From Paraburkholderia polaris (GTDB lineage: Bacteria > Pseudomonadota > Gammaproteobacteria > Burkholderiales > Burkholderiaceae), in contig NZ_JABBGJ010000003.1 in assembly GCF_012927345.1 (NCBI RefSeq), forward strand, positions 241,924 to 305,923: a stretch of 64,000 nt of DNA. Reading direction: 5' to 3'. The first letter of the stretch is position 1. Each line of letters starts with the position of its first letter. Positions 54,848 through 63,248 of this stretch are shown piece by piece. The notes beneath the pieces are model-generated. The model saw nothing but the letters and a program-made list of their open reading frames with translations. It did not search any database and was not told the DNA's origin. A program made the position numbers and the translations under genes.

Positions 54848-56044
54848 ATGAGACGAGCAGCGATCGTGGCACCCTTGCGGACACCAGTCGGCACATTCGG
54901 CGGCAGCCTGCGCGGCGTACCGGTCGAGACGCTGGCGTCGACCGTCATCCGTGCGACGCTCGAACGGAGCGGCATCGACCCCGCCCGGATTGAAGACGTC
55001 GTGTTCGCGCAGTCCTACGCGAACAGCGAGACGCCCTGCATCGGCCGTTGGGCCGCGCTGGAAGCCGGCCTGCCGGTGCAGGTGCCGGGCATGCAACTCG
55101 ACCGCCGTTGCGGCGGTGGCCTCCAGGCAGTGGTGACGGCCGCGATGATGGTGCAAAGCGGCGCAGCCGACGTCGTCATGGCGGGCGGCGTCGAGAGCAT
55201 GAGCAACATTGAGTACTACACGACCGACATGCGCTGGGGCTCGCGCGCCGGCTCGGTCAAGCTGCACGACCGCCTTGAGCGCGGCCGTGAACGTTCGCAG
55301 CCAGAGGGGCGTTTCGGCTACATCTCAGGGATGATCGAGACCGCCGAGAATCTCGCGCGCGACTACGGCATTTCCCGTCAGGAAGCGGATGAGTACTCGG
55401 TGCGCAGCCATCGGCGCGCTGCAGACGCATGGGCCTCTGGCCGCTTCGACGACGAAATCGTGCCGGTGAGTGTGCCGCAACGCAAGGGCGAGCCGGTGCT
55501 CTTCACGCGTGACGAAGGCGTGCGCGTGGAGGCCACCGCCGAGTCGCTCGGCAAGCTCCGCCCGCTGATGAAGGACGGCACGGTGACGGCCGGCAACGCC
55601 AGCCAGCAGAACGACGCGGCCGCGGCCTGCCTGATCGTCGCCGAGGACAAGCTCGCGGAACTGAACCTCACACCGATCGCCTATCTGACGGGTTGGGCCG
55701 CCGCCGGTTGCGAACCGTCGGCGATGGGCATCGGGCCGGTGCCAGCGGTCCAGAAGCTGTTGGGCAAAACCCGTCTCACGCTCGAGCAGATCGACCTCGT
55801 GGAATTGAATGAGGCCTTCGCGTGCCAGGTGCTGGCCGTTCTGAAGGGCTGGGGCTGGAACGATCAGTCGAGGCTCAATGTGAACGGCTCGGGTATCTCG
55901 CTCGGCCATCCGATCGGCGCCACGGGCGTGCGGATGCTGGCGACGCTGCTCCACGAACTGCAGCGCCGCAAGGGTCGCTACGGTCTCGAAACGATGTGCG
56001 TCGGAGGCGGTCAAGGGATCGCCGCGATTTTCGAGCGCGCGTGA
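54848..56044 (+). CDS. Acetyl-CoA acyltransferase (thiolase)
   Basis: 398-residue thiolase that cleaves 3-ketoacyl-CoA. The nucleophile Cys is near residue 88 in QLDRRCGGGLQA, the His in NGSGISLGHPIGATG and the second Cys near residue 384 in CVGGGQGIA. LNEAFACQVLA is also conserved. Full length and apparently functional. AGAGG lies upstream of the ATG, and its stop shares a base with the start of the next gene, so translation is coupled. Confidence 0.95.
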   Translation: MRRAAIVAPLRTPVGTFGGSLRGVPVETLASTVIRATLERSGIDPARIEDVVFAQSYANSETPCIGRWAALEAGLPVQVPGMQLDRRCGGGLQAVVTAAMMVQSGAADVVMAGGVESMSNIEYYTTDMRWGSRAGSVKLHDRLERGRERSQPEGRFGYISGMIETAENLARDYGISRQEADEYSVRSHRRAADAWASGRFDDEIVPVSVPQRKGEPVLFTRDEGVRVEATAESLGKLRPLMKDGTVTAGNASQQNDAAAACLIVAEDKLAELNLTPIAYLTGWAAAGCEPSAMGIGPVPAVQKLLGKTRLTLEQIDLVELNEAFACQVLAVLKGWGWNDQSRLNVNGSGISLGHPIGATGVRMLATLLHELQRRKGRYGLETMCVGGGQGIAAIFERA

Positions 56045-57237
56045 TGAACGGGACGCCCATGCTCGAGAGGCTGAACGCGCAACTCGAACGTCTGCGAACG
56101 CATTCGTTTCATGCCGCTCGACTGCCTGGGCGGGTTGCCAGCCTGCAGGAATTCGCCGAACGCGTGCCGACAATGACGCGCTCGGACCTCGTCGCCGAAA
56201 TGATGAAACCCGGCTATGGCGCGTTCAAACCGCACGTGCCGCCGGTACGCGTGAATCTGACGCCGATGGGCGCCCCACTGGTGCCGATCCTGCAGAGCGC
56301 GGCGGACCTGCGTGCGATCGAGGCCGCCTGCGGCCGGCACCTCGACGCCTGCGGTATCGGTCCGGGCGACGTGTGTCTGGTGACCTTCGGTTATCACCTG
56401 TTCGTTGCCGGCTTGTTTTATCAAAGCCAGATGGAGGCACGCGGCGTCGCATGCATTTCGCACGGCCCCGGCGAGACCGAGCGCGCTGCCGCGATCGCGC
56501 GTCAGTGCGGCGTGACAGTGTTGGCGGCCAACCCGTCCCATGCGCTCAAGCTGCTCGACGCCGGCTGCCCGGCACCGCGGGTTTTCTTTGCGGGCGGTGA
56601 ATCGTTCACGAGCAATCGGGCGCTCTACGAACGGGTACGCAACGCGATGCCGGACACGCTCCTTGTCGACAGCTACTCGTTGTCCGAATGTCTACCCGTT
56701 GCCCGAACGTTTCCTGGCGGCACTGGCTTGCACGTATTCGACGAACTGCTGTACGCGGAAGTCATCGATCCAGAAACGGGCATGTCAGTGTCGCCAGGCA
56801 AGCGCGGCGAACTCGTGCTCACGCATCTGGCGAAGGAATTGCAACCGCTCGTGCGCTACCGAACCGGCGATCTCACAGTGCTCGACATCACCGAGCCGGT
56901 TCACGGTCGCACGATGTCGCTGCCGCGCAGCGTGTTCGGACGGACCGACACGATGGTGAAGGCCAGGGGCGTCAAGGTCTATCCGTCGGAATTGCGGCGG
57001 CTGCTCGACGACGTCGAGGCGGCGACGGGGCGCTACCGCCTCGTCGTGACGCGCGCGCCGGGTGGTGGCGATCATCTGCGGTTCGAAATCGAGTACGGCG
57101 CAGTGGACGTGCCGGACGCGTCGGTCATCGGCGCAATTGGTGCCCGCTTCAAACAGCAAACGCTGATCGCGGTCGACCGGATCGATTTTGTCGCGGTGAT
57201 AGATGGCGATCCGGTTGTCCAGGACATGAGGAAGTGA
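56044..57237 (+). CDS. Phenylacetate-CoA ligase-like protein with degenerate ATP site
   Basis: 397 residues aligned by eye to the PaaK family of AMP-forming CoA ligases. YGYGLF-like GYHLFVAGLFY, VFFAGGESFTSN, DSYSLSECLPV, VRYRTGDLTVLD and GRTDTMVKARGVKVYPSEL are all present. The usual SSGTTGKP adenylation loop is replaced by LTPMGAPLVPI, and no clear A10 lysine motif occurs near the C-terminus. It therefore may not adenylate a substrate in the normal way. It lies between the thiolase and the lipoate-ligase-like gene. Confidence 0.82.
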   Translation: MNGTPMLERLNAQLERLRTHSFHAARLPGRVASLQEFAERVPTMTRSDLVAEMMKPGYGAFKPHVPPVRVNLTPMGAPLVPILQSAADLRAIEAACGRHLDACGIGPGDVCLVTFGYHLFVAGLFYQSQMEARGVACISHGPGETERAAAIARQCGVTVLAANPSHALKLLDAGCPAPRVFFAGGESFTSNRALYERVRNAMPDTLLVDSYSLSECLPVARTFPGGTGLHVFDELLYAEVIDPETGMSVSPGKRGELVLTHLAKELQPLVRYRTGDLTVLDITEPVHGRTMSLPRSVFGRTDTMVKARGVKVYPSELRRLLDDVEAATGRYRLVVTRAPGGGDHLRFEIEYGAVDVPDASVIGAIGARFKQQTLIAVDRIDFVAVIDGDPVVQDMRK

Positions 57238-57239
57238 AC

Positions 57240-58373
57240 ATGACAGAGGCGACTCACCTCACCGAACGGAAGCCGTGGCGCTTCGTGCTCGGCCACCGCA
57301 GCTATGCGGATTTCTCAATCTCGGTGTCGCCGGCAATCGAGTGCGCGGTCGCGGAGCGGGCGGTCCCGCCCACCGTGTACCTGAACGTGTTCGACAGCGA
57401 CAGCATCACCATCGGCGTCAATGAAGATCCGAATCAGGTACTCGACATCGAGTGCTGCCGGCGTCACGGCTTGACTGCGCTGCGTCGCATGAACGGCGGC
57501 GGCGCCATCTACGCGGGCCGCGGCTCGGCGTTCCTGGCGTTGTATCTACCGCTCGGCGAGCGCAACGTGCCGTCGACCGCGGCGGATGCGTTTCCGGTCG
57601 TGCTCGGACATGTCGCCGACAGTCTGCGCGAGCAGTTCGGACTCGCGGCCGCCTACCGGCCGCTCAACGACGTCGAGATCGACGGACGCAAGCTGGTCGC
57701 CACGTCGGTGAAGATCGAGTTCGGCGTCCTGACGTTTCGCATCCTGCTGAACGTGAAGGAAATCGATACGGAGATGGCGACGCACGCGCTGCCCATGCCG
57801 CCGGAGAAGGTGCGCGACAAGAAACACAAAGATCTCGGTGCCCGCTACACGTTTCTCGAACGTGAGCTTGGACGCGCGGTGTCGCATGAGGAGCTGGTGC
57901 AATGGGCGCATGACGTGACGCGTCGTGCGTTCGGCGAAGTCGACCTCATTGCGGGCACCACGAACGGAATTGAGAACGTGCTCGCGAAGGAATACGCCGG
58001 CCAGCTCGCGAGCGATGAATGGTTCAACGGCAAGAGTGAGGCGACACGCTATTCACCGCTGATGCGCGAAGGCGACCTCATCGGACGCGGCCGGGAAAAA
58101 GCACCGGCCGGGATGATCTGGTTGAGTCTGCTGGTGCGCGATAACACGATCGTCCGCGCAATTGTCAACGGCGATTGGCATCCTCGCCCGATCCGCTCGG
58201 TCGAGTGGCTCGAGGAGGGATTCACGGGCCTTCCCGCCGAACGCGACGCGTGCGAGCGGCATATCAAAGCGTTCCTCGCGCGCCCGGATGTCGAATTCGC
58301 GGGCATGGAACCGATCCATCTAACAAACGCTCTGGAGCGCGCGCTTGCGAGCATGGCCGACGCTGCCAACTGA
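57240..58373 (+). CDS. Lipoate-protein ligase A-like protein
   Basis: 377 residues of the biotin/lipoate ligase fold. SITIGVNEDPNQVLDI, LRRMNGGGAIYAGRGS and RPLNDVEIDGRKLVATSVKI correspond to the RR-x-x-GGG, ND and GRK motifs of LplA, including the Lys that contacts lipoyl-AMP. The C-terminal part matches no acceptor domain. No lipoyl-domain protein or dehydrogenase complex is encoded nearby, so a role in acyl activation rather than protein lipoylation is possible (inference). It starts 2 bases after the PaaK-like stop. Confidence 0.85.
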   Translation: MTEATHLTERKPWRFVLGHRSYADFSISVSPAIECAVAERAVPPTVYLNVFDSDSITIGVNEDPNQVLDIECCRRHGLTALRRMNGGGAIYAGRGSAFLALYLPLGERNVPSTAADAFPVVLGHVADSLREQFGLAAAYRPLNDVEIDGRKLVATSVKIEFGVLTFRILLNVKEIDTEMATHALPMPPEKVRDKKHKDLGARYTFLERELGRAVSHEELVQWAHDVTRRAFGEVDLIAGTTNGIENVLAKEYAGQLASDEWFNGKSEATRYSPLMREGDLIGRGREKAPAGMIWLSLLVRDNTIVRAIVNGDWHPRPIRSVEWLEEGFTGLPAERDACERHIKAFLARPDVEFAGMEPIHLTNALERALASMADAAN

Positions 58374-58386
58374 TTGGAGCACCACA

Positions 58387-59184
58387 ATGAATGAAGAAAA
58401 CCCCTTGCTGGTCCACATGGAGGACGGCATCGCGACGCTGACGCTCAACCGCCCGCAGCAAAAAAACGCGCTGAACAATCCGATGCGTCATGCGTTGCGC
58501 GATGCCGTCTATGCGATCCGCGCGGACCGCTCGGTGCGTGCGGTCATCCTGCGCGGCGCGGGAACGGACTTTTGTTCTGGCGGCGACATTCGCTCGATGA
58601 ACGTCGCGGATGCGCAGGCAGGACGTGAGCGCATCGACGATCTGCACGGCTGGATCAGCCTGCTGCTCGACCTGGACCGACCCGTCATCGCGGCGGTCGA
58701 CGGCGTGACCTATGGCGCGGGCTTCAGCCTGGCGCTCCTCGCCGACCTCGTGATCGCGACGCCGCGCGCGCGTTTCTGCATGCCGTTCATGAAGGTAGGA
58801 CTGTTGCCGGACTGCGGTGCGTTCTATACGCTGCCGCGCGTGGTCGGCATGTCGCGCGCGAAGGACCTTGTTTTCAGCTCGCGGGAGATCGGCGCGGAAG
58901 AGGCGCGCAGCATGGGCGCGGTATTCGAGATCGTGCCGGAAGACACACTGCACGACCGCGCCCGGCAAATCGCTATAAGCCTTGCAGGCGCGTCTCCGGT
59001 AGCGTTCGGTCTCGCGAAGCGCGCGCTCAATCAGTCGTACGGCAGCGACTTGCGCGCGATGCTCGAGGTAGAAGCGCTCGGCCAGGGTATCGCATTCACG
59101 ACCGAATACCACAAGGAAGCAGTACGGCGCTTCAAGGAAAAAGAAACGCCGCTGTTTCAGTGGCCCTCCAGGATCGAGGCGTGA
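58387..59184 (+). CDS. Enoyl-CoA hydratase/isomerase (crotonase family)
   Basis: 265 residues: TLTLNRPQQKNALNNPMR, the oxyanion-hole elements FCSGGDIRSM and AAVDGVTYGAGFSLAL, and VGLLPDCGAFYTLPRVVG, where catalytic acids usually lie (here Asp in LLPDCG). It may hydrate, isomerise or hydrolyse an enoyl- or ketoacyl-CoA. The ATG at 58387 follows GGAGC. The frame is open upstream but overlaps the lipoate-ligase-like gene. Confidence 0.92.
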   Translation: MNEENPLLVHMEDGIATLTLNRPQQKNALNNPMRHALRDAVYAIRADRSVRAVILRGAGTDFCSGGDIRSMNVADAQAGRERIDDLHGWISLLLDLDRPVIAAVDGVTYGAGFSLALLADLVIATPRARFCMPFMKVGLLPDCGAFYTLPRVVGMSRAKDLVFSSREIGAEEARSMGAVFEIVPEDTLHDRARQIAISLAGASPVAFGLAKRALNQSYGSDLRAMLEVEALGQGIAFTTEYHKEAVRRFKEKETPLFQWPSRIEA

Positions 59185-59193
59185 CCGACCAAC

Positions 59194-60063
59194 ATGACCA
59201 TCAGCTACCACAACCTGAAAAGCTGGCCGTTCGAGGATATCGAGCAGCATTACACGGCCCGCGACACGATCCTGTATAGCCTCGGCGCGGGGTATGGCAT
59301 GAATCCCCTTGACCCCGACGAAAGTGCGTTCGTCTATGAGAAAGAACTTCGAGTGCCGCCGACATTCGCGGTCGTACTCGGTTTTCCGGGCTTCTGGGTC
59401 AAGGATCCCAAAAGCGGGATCGACTGGGTCCGCATGCTGCATGGCGAACAGAGCTTACGCATTCACAAGTCGCTACCGTCTACTGCAACCGTAATCGGCC
59501 GTTCGCGGATCGCGCGCATCGTCGACAAGGGAGCGGGTAAGGGCGCGCTCGTATTGATCGAACGGAAGGTGACGGACAAGGCCACAGGCGAACTGCTGGC
59601 GACCATCGAGCAATTGAATTTTTGCCGCGGCGACGGCGGCTACAGTGCCGGCGGTGAGCCTAGCGACGAAGTGCCGACGTCACCGCCGCCGGTGCCGGAG
59701 CGCTCGCCGGATACGGTGTGCGATCTGCCGACGCGCCCGGAGATCGCGCACATCTACCGCCTGTCGGGCGACGACAATCCGCTGCACGTCGATCCCGATG
59801 TGGCACGCAACGCCGGCTTCGAGCGTCCGATCCTGCACGGTCTCGCCACCTGGGGCGTCGCGGCGCACGCGGTATTGAAGACGATGTGCAACAGCGATCC
59901 GGCGCGGCTTGCGTTGTTCCGCGCACGCTTCACTGCGCCGGTGTACCCCGGCGAGACGATCCGCACGGAAGTGTGGCGCGAGGGTGAGGTCGTGCAGTTC
60001 CGTTCCAGCGTGATCGAACGCAACGTGGTCGTGCTCAACAACGGCTACGCAGAACTGCGCTAA
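59194..60063 (+). CDS. MaoC-type (R)-specific enoyl-CoA hydratase 2, double hotdog
   Basis: 289 residues with two hotdog halves. The N-terminal half includes LYSLGAGYGMNPLD and LPSTATVIGRSRI; the C-terminal half has the hydratase-2 signature YRLSGDDNPLHVDPDVA with its Asp and His, then HGLATWGVAAHAVL. This matches the hydratase domain of peroxisomal MFE-2 and would feed (R)-3-hydroxyacyl-CoA to the SDR at 53871. It is 9 bases from the crotonase gene. Confidence 0.92.
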   Translation: MTISYHNLKSWPFEDIEQHYTARDTILYSLGAGYGMNPLDPDESAFVYEKELRVPPTFAVVLGFPGFWVKDPKSGIDWVRMLHGEQSLRIHKSLPSTATVIGRSRIARIVDKGAGKGALVLIERKVTDKATGELLATIEQLNFCRGDGGYSAGGEPSDEVPTSPPPVPERSPDTVCDLPTRPEIAHIYRLSGDDNPLHVDPDVARNAGFERPILHGLATWGVAAHAVLKTMCNSDPARLALFRARFTAPVYPGETIRTEVWREGEVVQFRSSVIERNVVVLNNGYAELR

Positions 60064-60099
60064 CGCGCTGTCTGGCTCAATCTTTTACGGAAGCAATTC

Positions 60100-60888
60100 A
60101 TGGCCCGTCAACCGAAACCGCTGGTGCGATCCGATATCGCATACAGCCTGCCCGATCGTATTGTCGTGCGCGGCAAAGATCTGCCCAACGAAGTGCTGGG
60201 GCATATAAATCTCGGTGATTTCGCGTTCCTGCAATTGACCGGCAACGCCGCGACACCGGAGCAATCCACGGTGTTCAACGCGATTCTCATCACGCTCGTC
60301 GAACACGGCATGACACCGAGCGCGATCGTCGCGCGCATGACCTACGCGGGCGCGCCCGAATCGCTGCAGGCCGCGGTCGCGGCTGGGCTCTGCGGGCTCG
60401 GCTCGGTGTTCGTCGGCAGCATGGAGGGCGCGTGCCGGATGCTGTCCGAAGCACTGCCATACGGCACGAAACACGAGGACCTGAAGCAACTCGCGCGCGA
60501 CACGGTCGCCGTGTGGCGCGCTCGCGGCGCGTCGATTCCCGGCATCGGGCACCCACTTCACAAGCCCGTCGATCCGCGTACGCCGCGGCTCTTCGACATT
60601 GCCGCACAAAACGGACTGTCAGGCGATTACGTGAAGCTGATGCAGTTGATCGGCGCGGAGGCGGAGCGGGTGTCGGGCAAGTCGCTGCCGGTCAACGCAA
60701 CCGGCGCGATCGGCGCAATCTGCTGCGAGTTCGGCTTTCCGTGGCGGATCGTGCGCGGCTTCGGGGTGATGGCCCGGGCGATCGGGCTCGTCGGGCACCT
60801 GGCTGAGGAGGCCGAGCGGCCGATGGCGATCGAACTGTGGCAACGCGTCGAAGACGAGGCGTCGGCCCATCTGCGCGGCGAAGCTTAG
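60100..60888 (+). CDS. Citrate-synthase-like/citryl-CoA lyase family protein, altered active site
   Basis: 262 residues, matching only the C-terminal catalytic region of citrate synthases, as in short citryl-CoA lyases. GIGHPLHKPVDPRTPRLFD fits the GHR-type motif with its His. The two other catalytic positions look changed: the His of the HGGANE motif reads as Phe or Val in FVGSMEGACRML, and the Asp of NVD reads as Thr in VNATGAIGA (alignment by eye). It may cleave a different tertiary-alcohol CoA ester, or be inactive. It is the last gene of the SDR operon. Confidence 0.8.
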   Translation: MARQPKPLVRSDIAYSLPDRIVVRGKDLPNEVLGHINLGDFAFLQLTGNAATPEQSTVFNAILITLVEHGMTPSAIVARMTYAGAPESLQAAVAAGLCGLGSVFVGSMEGACRMLSEALPYGTKHEDLKQLARDTVAVWRARGASIPGIGHPLHKPVDPRTPRLFDIAAQNGLSGDYVKLMQLIGAEAERVSGKSLPVNATGAIGAICCEFGFPWRIVRGFGVMARAIGLVGHLAEEAERPMAIELWQRVEDEASAHLRGEA

Positions 60889-61023
60889 TGTGCAAAAAGC
60901 CGGTCGCACAATTCGGCCATAAACCTAAGCAAAGACGAAGGCCAGGTTCCGGAAAGCGGACTTCGCGAAGCGAAACGGACGGGCCATAGTGGCACCATCT
61001 GCAGCGTATTGGAGCCTTCGCAA

Positions 61024-61437
61024 GTGTCGGCAATACCATCAACGGAATCCGCAACGTCGTCGTTCGGCGCCTGGCTGAACAGGTCAGAGACACTCGGCGA
61101 CGACATTACGGCGTATCCCCTCAACGCCCTCGCCGCGAGCCTCGAGCGCGCGTCGTCCGACGGCGTCGTGCCGCCGCTCTGGAACTGGCTGTACTTCCTG
61201 CCGATCGCGCCGATGTCCGACGTCGGCGAAGACGGGCATCCGAAACGCGGCGGCTTTCTGCCATCGGTGCCGCTGCCTCGCCGGATGTGGGCCGGCGGGC
61301 GCCTGACGTTTCATGCGCCGATGCGCGCGGGCCAGCGTGCCACGCGCACCTCGACGATTGCCGATATCGAGGACAAGACCGGCCGCAGCGGTCGCCTTGT
61401 GTTCGTAACGGTCCGTCACTGCTACGAGGCGGATGGA
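61024..61437 (+). pseudogene. Truncated mesaconyl-C4-CoA/itaconyl-CoA hydratase-like gene
   Basis: About 138 residues of the HTD2-type hydratase family (FGAWLNRSETLGDDITAYPLN, PPLWNWLYFLPIA, GRLTFHAPMRAGQRATR). Homology stops after VFVTVRHCYEA, where the second half should begin. The frame then runs as nonsense into the lyase gene. The GTG at 61024 has GGAG 9 bases upstream; TTG 61009 is an alternative. The family hydrates mesaconyl-C4-CoA to citramalyl-CoA. Confidence 0.75.
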
Positions 61438-61555
61438 CGCGGTGCCCGCGCTCGGCCAGCACACCGACGCCATTCTCGTCGAACTCGGCTACGACCGCGC
61501 GCGAATCGCCGCGTTGCGTGCGGCCGGCACTCTGTTTCGGGAGATATCGGCATGA
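61438..61555 (+). pseudogene. C-terminal relic of a CaiB-type CoA transferase
   Basis: In the plus-one frame relative to the hydratase relic, the bases encode PALGQHTDAILVELGYD, then RIAALRAAGTLFREISA and a stop. This is the standard last 40 residues of family III CoA transferases; compare TIGEHTDEILIETGYS in the intact gene at 48798. The TGA overlaps the ATG of the next lyase gene (ATGA). So a hydratase-CoA transferase-lyase operon has lost its middle by deletion. Confidence 0.75.
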
Positions 61556-62358
61556 CGGCTATTTCGCCGCGTTCCTGGCTGTTCGTTCCGGGCAACCGCG
61601 CCGAGCGTTTCGAGAAAGCCCGCTCGGCAGGCGCCGACGCGGTGATCCTCGATCTCGAGGACGCAGTGCCACCCGGTGAAAAGGAGGCAGCGCGCGCAGC
61701 CATCGTCGCGCACCTCGATCCCGCACGCCCAGTCTGGGTGCGCGTCAACGCGGCCGACACCGACTGGTTTGCCGCAGATGTGGCCGCACTGGCTGCACAT
61801 GCCGGCATTGCCGGCATCGTGTTGCCGAAGTGCGAGACCCGTATGCAGATAGATGGCGTGCTCGCGTGCGCGCACGCTGCGCTTGCGTTGATGCCGCTCG
61901 TCGAAACCGCGCGCGGCCTGGCCGGTCTCGACGAAGTGTGTGGCGCGCCTCGCGTCGCGCGGGTGGCGTTCGGCACGCTCGATTTTCAGGTCGACCTCGG
62001 AATCGACGGCGACGGTGAGGAGCTGAACGCCTTCCGCTCCATGATCGTGCTTGCGTCGCGTATGGCGGCCATCGAACCGCCGGTGGACGGCGTGTCGACG
62101 GTCATCGACGATGCGCAAGTGATCGAACGGCACGCGCGCTACGCCCGCAAATTCGGCTTCGGCGGAAAGTTGTGCATTCATCCGAAGCAGGTCGAGGCCG
62201 TGCATCAGGCCTATGCATGGGGCGACTCCGAGTGTGCGTGGGCGGCGCGTGTAATGGAAGCCGTAGACAGGAGCGCCGGCGCGGCGGTGGCCGTGGACGG
62301 GAAGATGGTCGATATGCCGGTCATTCTGAAAGCGCAGCGCATTCTTCGGGCGCAATGA
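61552..62358 (+). CDS. CitE/citramalyl-CoA lyase-type CoA-ester lyase
   Basis: 268 residues with all CitE landmarks: SWLFVPGNRAERFEKA, AVILDLEDAVPPGEK, IVLPKCET, LMPLVETARGL, RVAFGTLDFQVDLGID and CIHPKQVEAV. Unlike the lyase at 41348, it keeps the FG-x-x-D-F-x-x-D-L element. By its former neighbours (hydratase, CoA transferase) it is most likely a citramalyl-CoA lyase giving pyruvate and acetyl-CoA. The upstream open frame from 61009 is the relic pair and not part of this protein. Confidence 0.88.
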   Translation: MTAISPRSWLFVPGNRAERFEKARSAGADAVILDLEDAVPPGEKEAARAAIVAHLDPARPVWVRVNAADTDWFAADVAALAAHAGIAGIVLPKCETRMQIDGVLACAHAALALMPLVETARGLAGLDEVCGAPRVARVAFGTLDFQVDLGIDGDGEELNAFRSMIVLASRMAAIEPPVDGVSTVIDDAQVIERHARYARKFGFGGKLCIHPKQVEAVHQAYAWGDSECAWAARVMEAVDRSAGAAVAVDGKMVDMPVILKAQRILRAQ

Positions 62359-62421
62359 CGCGCAACGACGAGGGCGAAACGTTTAACTGCATGTGCATAG
62401 CAACATTGAAAGGAGATGAGC

Positions 62422-63171
62422 GTGAAAATCCTGGTGCCAGTCAAGAGAGTGGTCGATGCGAACGTGAAAGTCAGCGTGAAACCCGATCAATCGGGTGTCG
62501 ATCTCACTAGCGTGAAGATGTCGATGAACCCGTTTGATGAAATCGCCGTGGAGGAGGCCGTGCGGTTGAAGGAAGCGGGCGTGGCGACCGAAGTGATCGC
62601 CGTTTCGGTGGGCGTGGCGCAGGCGCAGGAAACGCTGCGCTCGGCGCTAGCCATTGGCGCGGATCGGGCGATTCTCGTCGAGTCGAAAGATGGCGTCGAG
62701 CCGCTCGCGGTCGCGAAGATCCTGAAGGCGCTGGTCGATAGGGAACAGCCGCAGCTGATCATTCTCGGCAAGCAGGCGATCGACAACGATTCGAACCAGA
62801 CCGGCCAGATGCTGGCTGCGCTGGCGGGTTTGCCGCAGGCGACGTTCGCCTCGAAGCTTGTCGTTGCAGACGGCAAGGCTACCGTTTCGCGCGAAGTGGA
62901 CGGCGGTGCTGAAACGCTTTCACTCACGTTGCCTGCCGTGGTCACCACCGATCTGCGCCTGAACGAGCCGCGCTACGTGACGTTGCCGAACATCATGAAG
63001 GCGAAGAAGAAGCCGCTGGAAATCGTCAAGGCGGAAGACCTCGGCGTTGATGTGACACCGCGCCTGAAGACGCTGAAGGTTGTCGAGCCGCCGAAGCGCT
63101 CCGCCGGTGTGAAGGTCGCGGATGTGCAGGCGCTAATCGAGAAGCTGAAGATTGAAGCCAAGGTGCTTTAA
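62422..63171 (+). CDS. etfB: Electron transfer flavoprotein beta subunit
   Basis: 249 residues from GTG 62422 (AAAGGAG lies 6 bases upstream; ATG 62416 would touch it). [35 protein letters not shown] and [18 protein letters not shown] match EtfB, which binds AMP and passes electrons from acyl-CoA dehydrogenases to EtfA FAD. It probably serves both core fatty-acid oxidation and the three dehydrogenases in the accessory region. Confidence 0.96.
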   Translation: MKILVPVKRVVDANVKVSVKPDQSGVDLTSVKMSMNPFDEIAVEEAVRLKEAGVATEVIAVSVGVAQAQETLRSALAIGADRAILVESKDGVEPLAVAKILKALVDREQPQLIILGKQAIDNDSNQTGQMLAALAGLPQATFASKLVVADGKATVSREVDGGAETLSLTLPAVVTTDLRLNEPRYVTLPNIMKAKKKPLEIVKAEDLGVDVTPRLKTLKVVEPPKRSAGVKVADVQALIEKLKIEAKVL

Positions 63172-63188
63172 GTAGAACGGCAACCATG

Positions 63189-63235
63189 TTGCATGGGACT
63201 GGATTGGGCGCTAAAGCGCTAACTTCAGTCGACAC
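63189..63235 (+). repeat. Leader hairpin repeat, copy 3 (before etfA ribosome-binding site)
   Basis: TTGCATGGGACT begins a stem with arms GACTGGATT and ACTTCAGTC around GCGC-TAAA-GCGC. Relative to the lpxD copies, the outer C-G pair is replaced by T-A on both arms. The element ends at CGACAC, followed by GGAGACAGACGAA and the etfA ATG. Confidence 0.85.
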
Positions 63236-63248
63236 GGAGACAGACGAA

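Noticed and set aside
61009..62358. One 449-codon frame read as a fused hydratase-lyase enzyme
   Set aside because: The middle 38 residues are Arg-rich nonsense. The same bases in the next frame encode a CoA-transferase C-terminus, and the lyase has its own ATG. It is a deletion scar, not a fusion.
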